Shown piece after piece: positions 9,553 through 17,715 of a stretch of 64,000 nucleotides of DNA. Both the position numbers and the translations under genes were made by a program. This stretch comes from Deltaproteobacteria bacterium. Its GTDB lineage: Bacteria > Myxococcota_A > UBA9160 > UBA6930. Below the pieces are notes generated by a model. It did no database searches. It was not told the DNA's origin and saw only the letters and a program-made list of their open reading frames with translations. The stretch spans positions 62,001 through 126,000 of the forward strand of contig JAJDAP010000116.1 in the NCBI GenBank assembly GCA_029261795.1, in the 5' to 3' direction. Each line of letters begins with the position of its first letter. Position 1 is the stretch's first letter.

Positions 9553-9570
9553 GGCGCGGGACCTCACGCA
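9553..9570. promoter_or_regulatory. putative activator-binding site upstream of the operon promoter
   Basis: The 18 bases GGCGCGGGACCTCACGCA match one half of the 36-bp palindrome at 10080-10115 (GCCGCGTGATCTCACGCA) at 15 of 18 positions. The site lies at about -73 to -90 from the predicted transcription start of the sigma-54 promoter, the usual distance for an NtrC-type enhancer. The other half is poorly conserved here (about 7 of 18), so binding may be weaker or half-site. Confidence 0.55.
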
Positions 9571-9657
9571 GATCGAGCCCGAGCGGAGCGATTTCGCGCG
9601 GGCCGCCCTTCAACCTTGTGACACAGCTCACCGTCGTCGCGCGGAGCTGGACGAGCC

Positions 9658-10014
9658 CTAGGCGCAGGCCGTGAGTTCGTCGATGAGTCGATTCAGAACC
9701 GACAGATCGAGGGGCTTGCCGATGCAGCGCGCTCCATGGGCCGGGCGCTCGCCCTCGAAGCCCGGCTGCGCGCTGATCATGAGTGTGCGCGCAGCGCGTT
9801 GAGGCTCGACGAGGGCGTGACCTCTGCCGTCCGGGAGGCCGACGTCGAAGACGAAGGCATCGAAGCTCTCATGGTCGAGTGCTTTCCTGGCAGCGACGGC
9901 GCTGTCCACGGCCATGACTTGCTTGCCGTGGAGTTCGAGGAACTGAGCGAGGGATTTCCGAAGGATCTGATCGTCATCCACGACCAGTAGTCGAATCGAT
10001 GAGTTTGCCAGCAT
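9658..10014 (-). CDS. stand-alone receiver-domain response regulator
   Basis: The 118 residues form a single CheY-like receiver with no output domain: acidic pocket VVDDD at 11-15, phospho-acceptor Asp57 in VFDVGLPDG, Ser81 in MISAQ and conserved Lys100 in GKPLD. It could compete for or relay phosphate from the kinase at 13369-15597. A perfect sigma-54 promoter lies directly upstream and its predicted start is two bases before the ATG. A feedback or phosphate-sink role in the same circuit as the NtrC-type protein is inferred from position and promoter type. Confidence 0.85.
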   Translation of the reverse strand: MLANSSIRLLVVDDDQILRKSLAQFLELHGKQVMAVDSAVAARKALDHESFDAFVFDVGLPDGRGHALVEPQRAARTLMISAQPGFEGERPAHGARCIGKPLDLSVLNRLIDELTACA

Positions 10015-10026
10015 GCCCGCACCATG

Positions 10027-10043
10027 AGCAATGTGCGTGCCAG
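10027..10043 (-). promoter_or_regulatory. sigma-54 promoter of the receiver gene
   Basis: The minus strand reads CTGGCACGCACATTGCT, a full match to YTGGCACG N4 TTGCW with the GG-N10-GC spacing. The predicted start is near 10016. TTGC and the ATG at 10014 are 13 nt apart, the same distance as between the polysaccharide operon promoter and its ATG at 9478. Confidence 0.85.
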
Positions 10044-10079
10044 CGAACCGTCCACGGAGGTGTCTCTAGCGCCGGGAAC

Positions 10080-10115
10080 TGCGTGAGATCACGCGGCGCC
10101 GCGTGATCTCACGCA
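10080..10115. promoter_or_regulatory. perfect 36-bp palindrome, likely enhancer or operator
   Basis: The left half TGCGTGAGATCACGCGGC is followed without spacer by its exact reverse complement. Each half also contains its own dyad, GCGTGA-2-TCACGC. It lies between two divergent genes, so it is not a terminator of either. From the receiver promoter it covers about -64 to -99, where NtrC-type activators bind. From the activator gene it ends about 70 bases before the -35 box, so autoregulation is also possible. A diverged copy of one half precedes the polysaccharide operon promoter. Confidence 0.8.
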
Positions 10116-10184
10116 ATTGATAGGCAACGTCCTGGCGACGCTCTTCGATGAGCGTGCCTTGCAAGAACGTGAACCGCATTGCGC

Positions 10185-10213
10185 TTAACGATTTCGTCTT
10201 CATCCGATAGAAT
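10185..10213 (+). promoter_or_regulatory. putative sigma-70 promoter of the NtrC-type gene
   Basis: TTAACG (10185-10190), a 17-base spacer and TAGAAT (10208-10213) match the consensus at 4 of 6 and 5 of 6 positions. The GTG start at 10220 is only 7 bases after the -10 box, so the message would be leaderless or nearly so. No Shine-Dalgarno is present before that GTG. Confidence 0.45.
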
Positions 10214-10219
10214 CCCCGC

Positions 10220-11584
10220 GTGCCTTCCATTGTGATCATCGACGACGAGGCCGTCCTCGCGAAGCAGATCGGGGCTGTGCTCCAGGATGCGGGCCATGAT
10301 GTCCGCATCGAGGGGTCGTTGGGTTCTGGCCGACGATCGATCGTCGAGCATGGCGCGGATCTCGTTCTCTTGGATGTTAGGTTGCCGGATGGTTCGGGCC
10401 TCGATCTGTTGGAGTCGATTCACGATATCGACCCCACCATCCCGGTCCTGCTGATGACGGCCTACGGATCGGTTCCCGACGTCGTGCACGCTATGCGCGG
10501 GGGCGCTGCCGACTATTTGCAGAAGCCGCTCGACCTCGACGAACTCGTTCTGACCGTGGAGCGGTTGTTGCAGCGGGAGCGCGAGACACGCGAGCTCACC
10601 TACCACCGCACTCGCGATCATTCCGATTCCGCTCGCGTCGTCGGCGCGCACCCGGACGTGCTCCGCATCCTGGAGCAAGTCGACCGATTGGGAGAAGCGT
10701 CGCTTCCGCCGGGGAGCCGTCCTCCGATCCTGTTGACGGGCGAGACCGGTACCGGCAAGGGAAGGCTGGCTCGCGCCATTCACGAGCGTCTCGGGACGGG
10801 ACCGTTCCTCGAGGTGAACTGCACGGCGATGCCCGAGACCCTGATCGAGGCGGAACTGTTCGGCCACGAGCGCGGGACGTTCACGGATGCCAAGACCTCT
10901 CGGACAGGATTGTTCGAAGCCGCTGCTGGTGGAACGCTATTCCTCGACGAGATCGGTCACGCCGGCCCCGAACTCCAGGCGAAGTTGTTGAAGGTGATCG
11001 AGGACAAGCGTGTGCGTCGCCTCGGCTCCAATCATGATGTCGAAGTCGACGTACACGTGATTGCGGCGTCGAACCGAGATCTCGACGCCGCGGTGGAGGC
11101 CGGTGAGTTCCGAGCGGATCTCTTGTACCGCCTTCAGGTCCTGGCGTTCGTTGTGCCGTCCCTGCGCGAGCGGAGTTCGGATATTCCGTTGCTCATCGAC
11201 TACTTCGTGGCGGAGCTTGGCCGGCTCTATGGCCGACGAGTGAAGGTTGCTCCGGAGGCGGTGCGCGAGCTTCGTCACTACCCATGGCCCGGCAACGTGC
11301 GGGAACTCCGCAACGTACTGGAACGTGCCGTCCTGCTCAGCGCGGGGGATGAACTCGACGCGCGCGCCTTCTCCGGAATCCTGCAACGGGAGAGCGAATC
11401 CGAGGCTACCGGGGCGGTGTACGTCCTCCCGGAGCAGGGCGTGCAGCTCGCCGAACTCGAGCAGGATCTGATCAGGCAGGCACTGGAGCGCTCGGGCGGG
11501 AACCGTCAACGAGCAGCCGTCCTCCTCGGTTTGACACGCCATACCCTGCGCTACCGGCTCGAGAAGTTCGGGCTAGGAGACTGA
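10220..11584 (+). CDS. NtrC-family sigma-54-dependent response regulator
   Basis: The 454-residue protein has a receiver domain (DD at 8-9, phospho-acceptor Asp52 in LLDVRLPDG, Lys102), an AAA+ domain and a Fis-type HTH. Walker A is GETGTGKG near 174-181, Walker B LFLDE near 240-244; the C-terminal HTH contains GGNRQRAAVLLGLTRHTLRY. The sigma-54 contact loop is GTFTDA at 219-224 instead of the canonical GAFTGA, although the essential Phe-Thr is kept. It probably acts with the kinase at 13369-15597 on the sigma-54 promoters at 9491 and 10027. It begins with GTG and runs into the next gene with a 2-base gap. Confidence 0.93.
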   Translation: MPSIVIIDDEAVLAKQIGAVLQDAGHDVRIEGSLGSGRRSIVEHGADLVLLDVRLPDGSGLDLLESIHDIDPTIPVLLMTAYGSVPDVVHAMRGGAADYLQKPLDLDELVLTVERLLQRERETRELTYHRTRDHSDSARVVGAHPDVLRILEQVDRLGEASLPPGSRPPILLTGETGTGKGRLARAIHERLGTGPFLEVNCTAMPETLIEAELFGHERGTFTDAKTSRTGLFEAAAGGTLFLDEIGHAGPELQAKLLKVIEDKRVRRLGSNHDVEVDVHVIAASNRDLDAAVEAGEFRADLLYRLQVLAFVVPSLRERSSDIPLLIDYFVAELGRLYGRRVKVAPEAVRELRHYPWPGNVRELRNVLERAVLLSAGDELDARAFSGILQRESESEATGAVYVLPEQGVQLAELEQDLIRQALERSGGNRQRAAVLLGLTRHTLRYRLEKFGLGD

Positions 11585-11586
11585 TC

Positions 11587-13349
11587 ATGGACGAAAACCG
11601 CAGGACCATCTCGGAAGTCGGGCGAACCCTCGGGTTGGTCGTTGCCTTGCTGGGCGCGATGGCGGCCCCCGGCTGGGCCGGACCGACGGATCCGACGCTG
11701 CTCCTCTCGGAAGCGCTGGCGAGCCAGGGCTCGAGCCGCCTCGTCATCGTGCGCGGCGTATTCCCCGGCGACGACCTGCTTCAGGTCGCCTATCCCCTGC
11801 AGCTCCTGGTCAGCAGTGACGTCGATGGCGTGAGTTACGTCCGCTACGCGTTGGCACAGGGAGGCTTCTCTGGAACCGACGCAGCACTCTCCGACGGGCT
11901 CGATCCCGCGGACGTCGCCGGGCTCATCGGAGCAGGTACCCCGGCGCCGGAGGCCTTGATCGCCTCGATCGATGTTTCGAGCATCTCGGTCCTCTTGCCG
12001 TCGGCTTTTCCGGCCGGGCCCGGACGGCCAGTTGGGTAGCGCCGATGACTTGATCCGGCCGAATGTGATTGGCGACGCTGATCTCGTGGTACGGACCGGA
12101 ATCACCGCGTTCACGGGTCCTTTCCCGCCGCCGCCGACGCCAGCGGCAGCGCCCATCGGCATCGCTGAGCCCTTTGGCCAGGGAACGGCGGTGCCGTTCG
12201 TGGTCGCGGCTTCGGCCCACGCGCCCGCCTCTCAACCCGGTTCGCCGGTCGTGCCTCCTTCCCTCGAGGGGGTCCCCGTGATCGTGGCCGCATTTGGCGA
12301 TCTGGACGGCGATGGGTACGTCGGTGTGACCCTGCTCGACGGCGATCCGCTCGATGCGGCGATCGAAGAGGCCGAACTCGATCCTCTCGGGCGGACCTTG
12401 GTGATGGCCCAGGGTGGGCAGGGCTCCGGAGCCCTCTCGCTGTTGGCAGGAGGTCCGCCGGGAGCCCGTTTGGCCGTGGTCGTCGGGGCTGCCGCGTATG
12501 CGGGTCCGATGCATCCCGGCTACCTGGGCGGCGTCGTACCCGACGGCCCGATGGTGATGACCGAGCTGCCATTCCTTCCGCGCACGGATCCCTTCCGCGC
12601 CATCGACTTCGGGGGGCTGGCACCAGGGGTCGCGACGCCGGGTGGGCTGCTTGCCGTCGAGATCGAGCCGTCCTACGAACCCGACCCTCTGGACACGCGA
12701 GTGGGCGAGCACTTCACGATCCCCGTCGATGGCAGTGCCCAGACGGTCTCTCTGGCCGTCGGCCAATCCGGCCAATTGCTGCGCCATGGCCTCGGGGCGG
12801 CCCCCGATCCAGCAACCTTCCGATCCGCAACGCGTCGCCCGCTTCGCCCCGGTCTCGACAGCGCTGGCGGGCGTGCGGTCTACGAGATTCTGAGGTCATT
12901 GTTCCTGGCCGACGATGGATCGGGCAATCCGGTGGAGGTCCGCGTACTGCCGTTGGACCGCCTCGGCAACGTCGCTGACCCGACCGTGAGCTTCACCCGA
13001 CACGGACGGCAACCCGTTCTTCGAGGTGGTGACCGTGGCCGATGGTCGCGGCGCGTCGTTGTTCGTCGATGACGGCGGGCTGGCCTTCGACGACGCCAAC
13101 ACCGACCTGATCGTCATCGACGACGGGCTCGTTCCGACGGCCGTTCAGGTATCGCTACCCGATCCCGATGTGAACGACTCGCGGCAGGTCACGGCCACCG
13201 ATCTCGGTCTCGTCAGCGTCCTGTCCGGGACCCGTGTCGGAGACCCCTTCTACGACCCCGATCGCGATCCCTCGGGTGACGGCCGCATCGACCAGCTTGA
13301 CGAGGACATCGTGAGAGACCACCTGGGGCTTTCGATCCCTTCGCCCTAG
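11587..13349 (+). pseudogene. secreted dockerin-like protein gene broken by two frameshifts
   Basis: ATG at 11587 follows an AGGAGA Shine-Dalgarno inside the end of the NtrC gene. Frame 1 encodes a signal peptide (VVALLGAMAAPGWAG) and about 140 residues. Near 12016-12021 (GGGCCC) the coding sense passes to the next frame, giving GPDGQLGSADDL and later FGDLDGDGYVG. Near 12995-12998 (ACCC) it shifts again to FTDTDGNPFFEVVTV and ends with a dockerin-like tail (VNDSRQVTATDLGLV, SGDGRIDQLD, HLG). Each shift is restored by removing one C. Joined, the product has about 586 residues and would be a secreted Ca-binding protein. Real decay, phase variation or assembly error cannot be separated here. Confidence 0.6.
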
Positions 13350-13368
13350 GGACTCATTCACTCGCAGG

Positions 13369-15597
13369 CTAGAACGACACCGAGAAGATCGAGCCGCTCG
13401 AGCCCGTGCGGATCAGTTCGAGTTCTCCGCCAAGTGCCTCGACGATCTTGCGGACGGTGGGCAGGCCGAGGCCGGAACCGTCATTGTGGGTCGTGAAGAA
13501 CGGCTCGAACACCCGTTCCTCCTGGCCCGGCGGAATCCCCTGTCCCTCGTCGGCAACGGTAAACCGCAACCCGGTCCCCGGTTCCGCTGACAAGCGGATC
13601 GACAGGGTGCCGGCTGCGTCCATTGCGCGGAGTCCATTCGATCCGAGTTCCAGCAGGACTTCGGCGAGCAGCGCGGGGTCGGTCGTTGCCCGAATACTGT
13701 CGGGACGATGGATCTCGACCGTTGGTGCGTGGACGTGGCGGCTCGCCTGCGCCCGGAGGGATGCGGCCACGTCGTCCATGACCGTTCCGAGATCGATGTC
13801 CTGTAGCGCCGGGTCGAACGGGCGTGAGTAGTTGAGCAGCGCGCGAATCCTGGCGTCGAGCCGGTCGGCCTCCTGAATGACATCCATCAACGGCTCTTCC
13901 ACCGCGGCTTCCGTCGAACGAGCTCCGGCAACCTGCGCCGCAGCTCGAATGCTCGCAAGCGGATTCCGAATCCCGTGCGCGACGGCGCGAGAGAACTCGC
14001 CGATCGCGGCCAGTCGTTCGTTTCGGAGCAGATCCTTCTGCGCATCGCGGAGTTCGCGAAGAGATTCGAGGTTTCGCAGGGCGAGTGCGCATTGGCGTCC
14101 CATCCCCCGTACGAGTTCGCGGTCCGATGTCGAGAACGGGGCCCCAGATTGCTTGGGGCCGACGAGAATCCAGGCGAGTGTCTCCTCTCGGTAGACGAGG
14201 GGTTCGACGATCGCGGGCTCGGCGCCGCTGTCCCTGGTCGGGCTCACATGGATCCATTCGAGCCTGAGGGCTGTGCCGAGCTGCTGTTCCAACTCGGACA
14301 TGACGGCGTCGCCGTCGCCAAGAGATGCGAAGGAGGCCGATGACAGCTCGAGAACGCTTCCGGCATCGACCACGGACCGGTAGAAGTACTTGTCCACGCC
14401 AGTCTGGACCGCGTTTCGCAACGGTTCGAATCCGATGGCCAGACCTAGCAACATGACGAAGGATGCCCCGGGCCCCCGCGCGGCGACCGGCGAGATCAGC
14501 TCGTCCAGCAGGACGACGCCCCCGGCATAGGCCGTTGCCACGGTTGCGGTTGCCACCGTGTAGCCGAGCGTAAGGCGGATGAACCTTTCGGCGTTGAAGA
14601 GGTCGTGTCGAACGATCGCGTAGAGGACCGTCAGCGGGAAGAAGAAGAGGAGCCCGACGACCCACGTCAGGGAGAAAGTCCAGCCGAGCAGGAAGAACGA
14701 AAGGAGCCCCATCCCTCCGAACAAGAAGGCGACGACGCCACCCGTGAAGACGATGGCTGCTTGGATTCGTTGCCGCTCGGTCGACGCATTCCGGAGCGCG
14801 TACCCGAAAACGCCGGTCAGTCCGATCCCGCTCGAACCAATCGCGATCCACACCACGTTCGTGATCTGCCGAGCGAACTCGGGATCCGAGTAGAACCACC
14901 AGGCATTTGCCAGTCCCAGTGCAGCGCCGCCTCCGAGCACGGCCGAGAAGACCCAACGACTGGCCTTGACTCCAATCCATTCGATCGGGAACAACAATCC
15001 GAAGGCAATGATGGCGGCGGGCAGCAGCGCTTCCGCCAGTAGGTAGGCGGAGACGAAGCGGTAGGTCGTGTTCAAGTCGATCGCGAGCGCGAGGACCAGA
15101 CCCAGCAAAACGATCGCAGCGGCGAAGGCCCTACCCTGGCGATGGTCCGGGCGAAGAAACAGGGCCGATATCCCGATCGCGAAGCAGATCAGCGCATTCC
15201 AGAGGTAGACCCCGATCGTTCCGATGTAGTCTGCGATCCCGAACTGCATCGTGGGTACGCTGTAGCTGCGCCGGCCTTCACCCGTGACGACCTCGTACTC
15301 GATCCGCGTGCCGACCGGGAGCGCGGCAGCTCGTTCCAGCAACGCGCGTCCGCCCGCAAATGGGACGCCGTCCACTGCCGCGATGCGGCCGCCGTTCAGT
15401 GGCAGTCCTTGGCTGGGCCCCGTCCAGTTCGAATTGTGGAAGGACACGAGGTAGCCGTTGTCCCACACGAGGAAACCCGGGAAGGGCCGGTTCGAAAGTT
15501 GGGCACTGTCGAGCGCGACCAGCACTGCGAGTATCGCCAGCGCGATCGCCAGCAGGAGGGCAGGCCAGCGTCGGGGAGTAGGAGCTCGTTCTTCCAC
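13369..15597 (-). CDS. membrane histidine kinase with PDZ-like and GAF-like regions
   Basis: The 742-residue kinase starts with one membrane segment, then a short periplasmic PDZ-like stretch (NGGRIAAVDGVPFAGGRALL), about eight more helices between residues 115 and 375, a GAF-like region near 395-510 and a HisKA/HATPase core. Phospho-acceptor His541 lies in AVAHGIRNPLASIR, the N box is ELGSNGLRAM near 654, G boxes are DEGQGIP and GSGLGLP. The H-box type is that of NtrB/AtoS kinases, which partner NtrC regulators. It is convergent with the broken dockerin-like gene and divergent from lnt. Its layout resembles PrsK of PEP-CTERM systems, but no PEP-CTERM protein or exosortase is present here. 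Confidence 0.9.
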   Translation of the reverse strand: MEERAPTPRRWPALLLAIALAILAVLVALDSAQLSNRPFPGFLVWDNGYLVSFHNSNWTGPSQGLPLNGGRIAAVDGVPFAGGRALLERAAALPVGTRIEYEVVTGEGRRSYSVPTMQFGIADYIGTIGVYLWNALICFAIGISALFLRPDHRQGRAFAAAIVLLGLVLALAIDLNTTYRFVSAYLLAEALLPAAIIAFGLLFPIEWIGVKASRWVFSAVLGGGAALGLANAWWFYSDPEFARQITNVVWIAIGSSGIGLTGVFGYALRNASTERQRIQAAIVFTGGVVAFLFGGMGLLSFFLLGWTFSLTWVVGLLFFFPLTVLYAIVRHDLFNAERFIRLTLGYTVATATVATAYAGGVVLLDELISPVAARGPGASFVMLLGLAIGFEPLRNAVQTGVDKYFYRSVVDAGSVLELSSASFASLGDGDAVMSELEQQLGTALRLEWIHVSPTRDSGAEPAIVEPLVYREETLAWILVGPKQSGAPFSTSDRELVRGMGRQCALALRNLESLRELRDAQKDLLRNERLAAIGEFSRAVAHGIRNPLASIRAAAQVAGARSTEAAVEEPLMDVIQEADRLDARIRALLNYSRPFDPALQDIDLGTVMDDVAASLRAQASRHVHAPTVEIHRPDSIRATTDPALLAEVLLELGSNGLRAMDAAGTLSIRLSAEPGTGLRFTVADEGQGIPPGQEERVFEPFFTTHNDGSGLGLPTVRKIVEALGGELELIRTGSSGSIFSVSF

Positions 15598-15620
15598 TAG
15601 CGTCCTATCCTACCGCTCGA

Positions 15621-17150
15621 ATGTCATCCCGACCTTTGTTCGAGCGTACCGCCGCAGCAACCGTCTCTGGCCTGGCCATCGGTCTCGCCCAGCCGGACTG
15701 GGGATTCTGGCCGCTCGCCTTCCTGGCGTTGGGGCCGTTCTCCTGGTGCCTGCGGGGCCAGACCCTGGCCGGGCGATTGTGGCTGGGATGGTGCGCTGGG
15801 ACCGTCGCCACCTTGACGACGCCGTGGATTCCGGGCGCCCAGGGTTTCGCCAGCTTCTTCGAGTTGTCCCTGCCATGGGGAGGCCTGGCAGCGTTCGGGG
15901 TGGCACAAGTCTTTGGCGCAGGCTCGGCGATGGTGGCAGCCGGGCTCACGGGTGGCGCTCTGCCATCGACGGCACGGGCGATCCGATTCGCACTGGCCTG
16001 GGCTACGGGCGAGTGGCTGCGCTGCATCGCGTTCTCTGGGCTTCCGTGGATGTTGTTGGGCTACGGGCTGGCGCCTGTCCCCCAACTCGCGCAGCTCGCT
16101 GCAGTGTTCGGGGTCCTCGGCGTCTCCGCCGCGCTGGCACTGGTCGGAGCCGGCACGGCCGATCTGCTTTCGCCGCGCGTTCCAGGGCGACGAGCGGGAA
16201 CCGCACTCGTTCTCGGCGTCACCTTGATCGGGCTTCCCGCTCTCTATCGCGTCGTGCAGGGTCCGCAGGGGGAGGGGAGCGTTGTCGTTGCCGCGGAGCA
16301 GCCGGCTAGCGGGGAGGTCATTCGCATCGCCCTGATCCAGGGCGGGCGACCCTCGGTGCGCAAGCCCCGCCCAGGAGAGGTGTCCGCCTCCGCCGCCCAA
16401 CTCGTTCGTCAAACGCGCTCGGTTGGAGCTGTAGACCTGGTCGTCTGGCCTGAGAGCGCCATTGCGGCACCCTGGCCGGCCAACCGGGCTCTCGTTGCTG
16501 GCGCTTTCGATGGGTCCGACGTTCCGTGGCTGCTACTCGGGGCGCCCCGGTTCGAGGACGGACATCTCTTCAACGCCGCGCTCCTGCTCGATGCCACGGG
16601 TGCCACGATCGACAGCTACGACAAGGTGCGTCTGCTCCCCTTCGGCGAGCGAGCCCTGCCCCCACTGAAACCGACCGCGGCCGACCTGAGCCCAGGATCC
16701 CGATTGAAGCTGCTTCGCGCCGCGAGCACCGCGTTGGGCCCGCTCATCTGCTACGAGATCCTGTTCGAGGAGTTGGCCCGGGCGCATTCCGACGCAGGTG
16801 CCCGGCTCCTCGTGAACCTCTCCAATGAAGCCTGGTTCGGATCGGTCGGGGCGATGGAGCAGAACCTCGCCGCGGCGGTCTTTCGTGCGATCGAGACCGG
16901 GCGGCCCGTTCTACGCGCCACCCGGACGGGACTGACCGCCGCGATCGACGCACGGGGCAACGTCGTGGTGCGGCTCGTGCCGGACACTCCCGGCGAAGTC
17001 GTCGTCGATGCAAGACCCGCCAACGCGACGACGATCTATCGACTCATCGGTTTCCGGTTCCCGGCGATCGCGGCGCTGGCGTCCGGTTCGGCGTCGCTCC
17101 TGCTGGCCTGGAGAAGGCGCAAGGGAATTCCGTCGATTGCAGACCAGTAA
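15621..17150 (+). CDS. lnt: apolipoprotein N-acyltransferase
   Basis: The 509-residue inner-membrane enzyme adds the third acyl chain to lipoproteins. About six hydrophobic segments in the first 210 residues and one at the C-terminus flank a periplasmic nitrilase domain. The catalytic triad is visible: Glu278 in WPESA, Lys335 in YDKVRLLPFGE and Cys377 in LICYEILFEE; Glu343 and NEAWFG are also conserved. Length matches the family (about 510). It starts 23 bases from the divergent kinase gene. The following gene encodes a lipoprotein. Confidence 0.95.
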   Translation: MSSRPLFERTAAATVSGLAIGLAQPDWGFWPLAFLALGPFSWCLRGQTLAGRLWLGWCAGTVATLTTPWIPGAQGFASFFELSLPWGGLAAFGVAQVFGAGSAMVAAGLTGGALPSTARAIRFALAWATGEWLRCIAFSGLPWMLLGYGLAPVPQLAQLAAVFGVLGVSAALALVGAGTADLLSPRVPGRRAGTALVLGVTLIGLPALYRVVQGPQGEGSVVVAAEQPASGEVIRIALIQGGRPSVRKPRPGEVSASAAQLVRQTRSVGAVDLVVWPESAIAAPWPANRALVAGAFDGSDVPWLLLGAPRFEDGHLFNAALLLDATGATIDSYDKVRLLPFGERALPPLKPTAADLSPGSRLKLLRAASTALGPLICYEILFEELARAHSDAGARLLVNLSNEAWFGSVGAMEQNLAAAVFRAIETGRPVLRATRTGLTAAIDARGNVVVRLVPDTPGEVVVDARPANATTIYRLIGFRFPAIAALASGSASLLLAWRRRKGIPSIADQ

Positions 17151-17310
17151 GGCAGACGACAACGCTCGCGCAGATGAATGTCGCCGCGAACCGGGGAGCG
17201 CCATTCGAGCGCGCCCCTGGGTGGCCTGTTCCGTGGGGAATAAGACACAGGGGGCAAATGTTCCGTCGCTGAGCGTCAAGTGATTCCTCGGAACGACCGA
17301 AGTCGTCCCC

Positions 17311-17715
17311 ATGACATCCGCAACGAGCAGGCTTCGATACGAGCTGGTGTTGGTGCCGCTTCTCTTCGCCGCCTTCGGGTGCTCGCCTAACGATCCTCTT
17401 CCTGACGACATGCTTGGCGTCTGGCGCAACCCTGCGCCGGGATATGCCGAGAACTATTTCGAGATCCGAAGGAACTCCATCGTGATCGGTGTCGACGAGA
17501 ACGAGTCCAGCTTTCGTCCGATCGTCAGCGTAGAGGCGACGGAATCCGGACGAGAGACCGAGTTCCGGTTCGAGTACTCGCTGGAGGGGGGCAGGGTGGC
17601 GCCACTGCTCGTCGTTCTGATACCGGGAAATCCGCCGCGGATCCGCATCGGTGCTCGTCCCGACCAATGGGTGCGAGAGGACCACGCACACTTGTTGAAG
17701 CAGGGCGCCTCATGA
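17311..17715 (+). CDS. small lipoprotein of unknown function
   Basis: The 134-residue protein begins with a lipoprotein signal, VPLLFAAFGC with the lipidated Cys at position 24, followed by SPNDPLPDDMLGVW. The mature part is predicted to be mostly beta (YFEIRRNSIVIGV, FRFEYSL), as in small lipocalin-like domains that begin with G-x-W. Its stop overlaps the start of the next gene (ATGA at 17712). It may belong to the envelope/pilin-like group that follows. No specific family recognised. Confidence 0.7.
   Translation: MTSATSRLRYELVLVPLLFAAFGCSPNDPLPDDMLGVWRNPAPGYAENYFEIRRNSIVIGVDENESSFRPIVSVEATESGRETEFRFEYSLEGGRVAPLLVVLIPGNPPRIRIGARPDQWVREDHAHLLKQGAS

Noticed and set aside
11587..13349. Programmed frameshifting in the dockerin-like gene
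   Set aside because: No slippery heptamer or following pseudoknot was recognised at either site, and two independent shifts would be needed.
13369..15597. Assignment of the kinase as PrsK and the activator as PrsR of the PEP-CTERM/exosortase system
   Set aside because: Sigma-54 control of an EPS operon fits, but the kinase has an added PDZ-like part and no exosortase or PEP-CTERM protein is present in the window.
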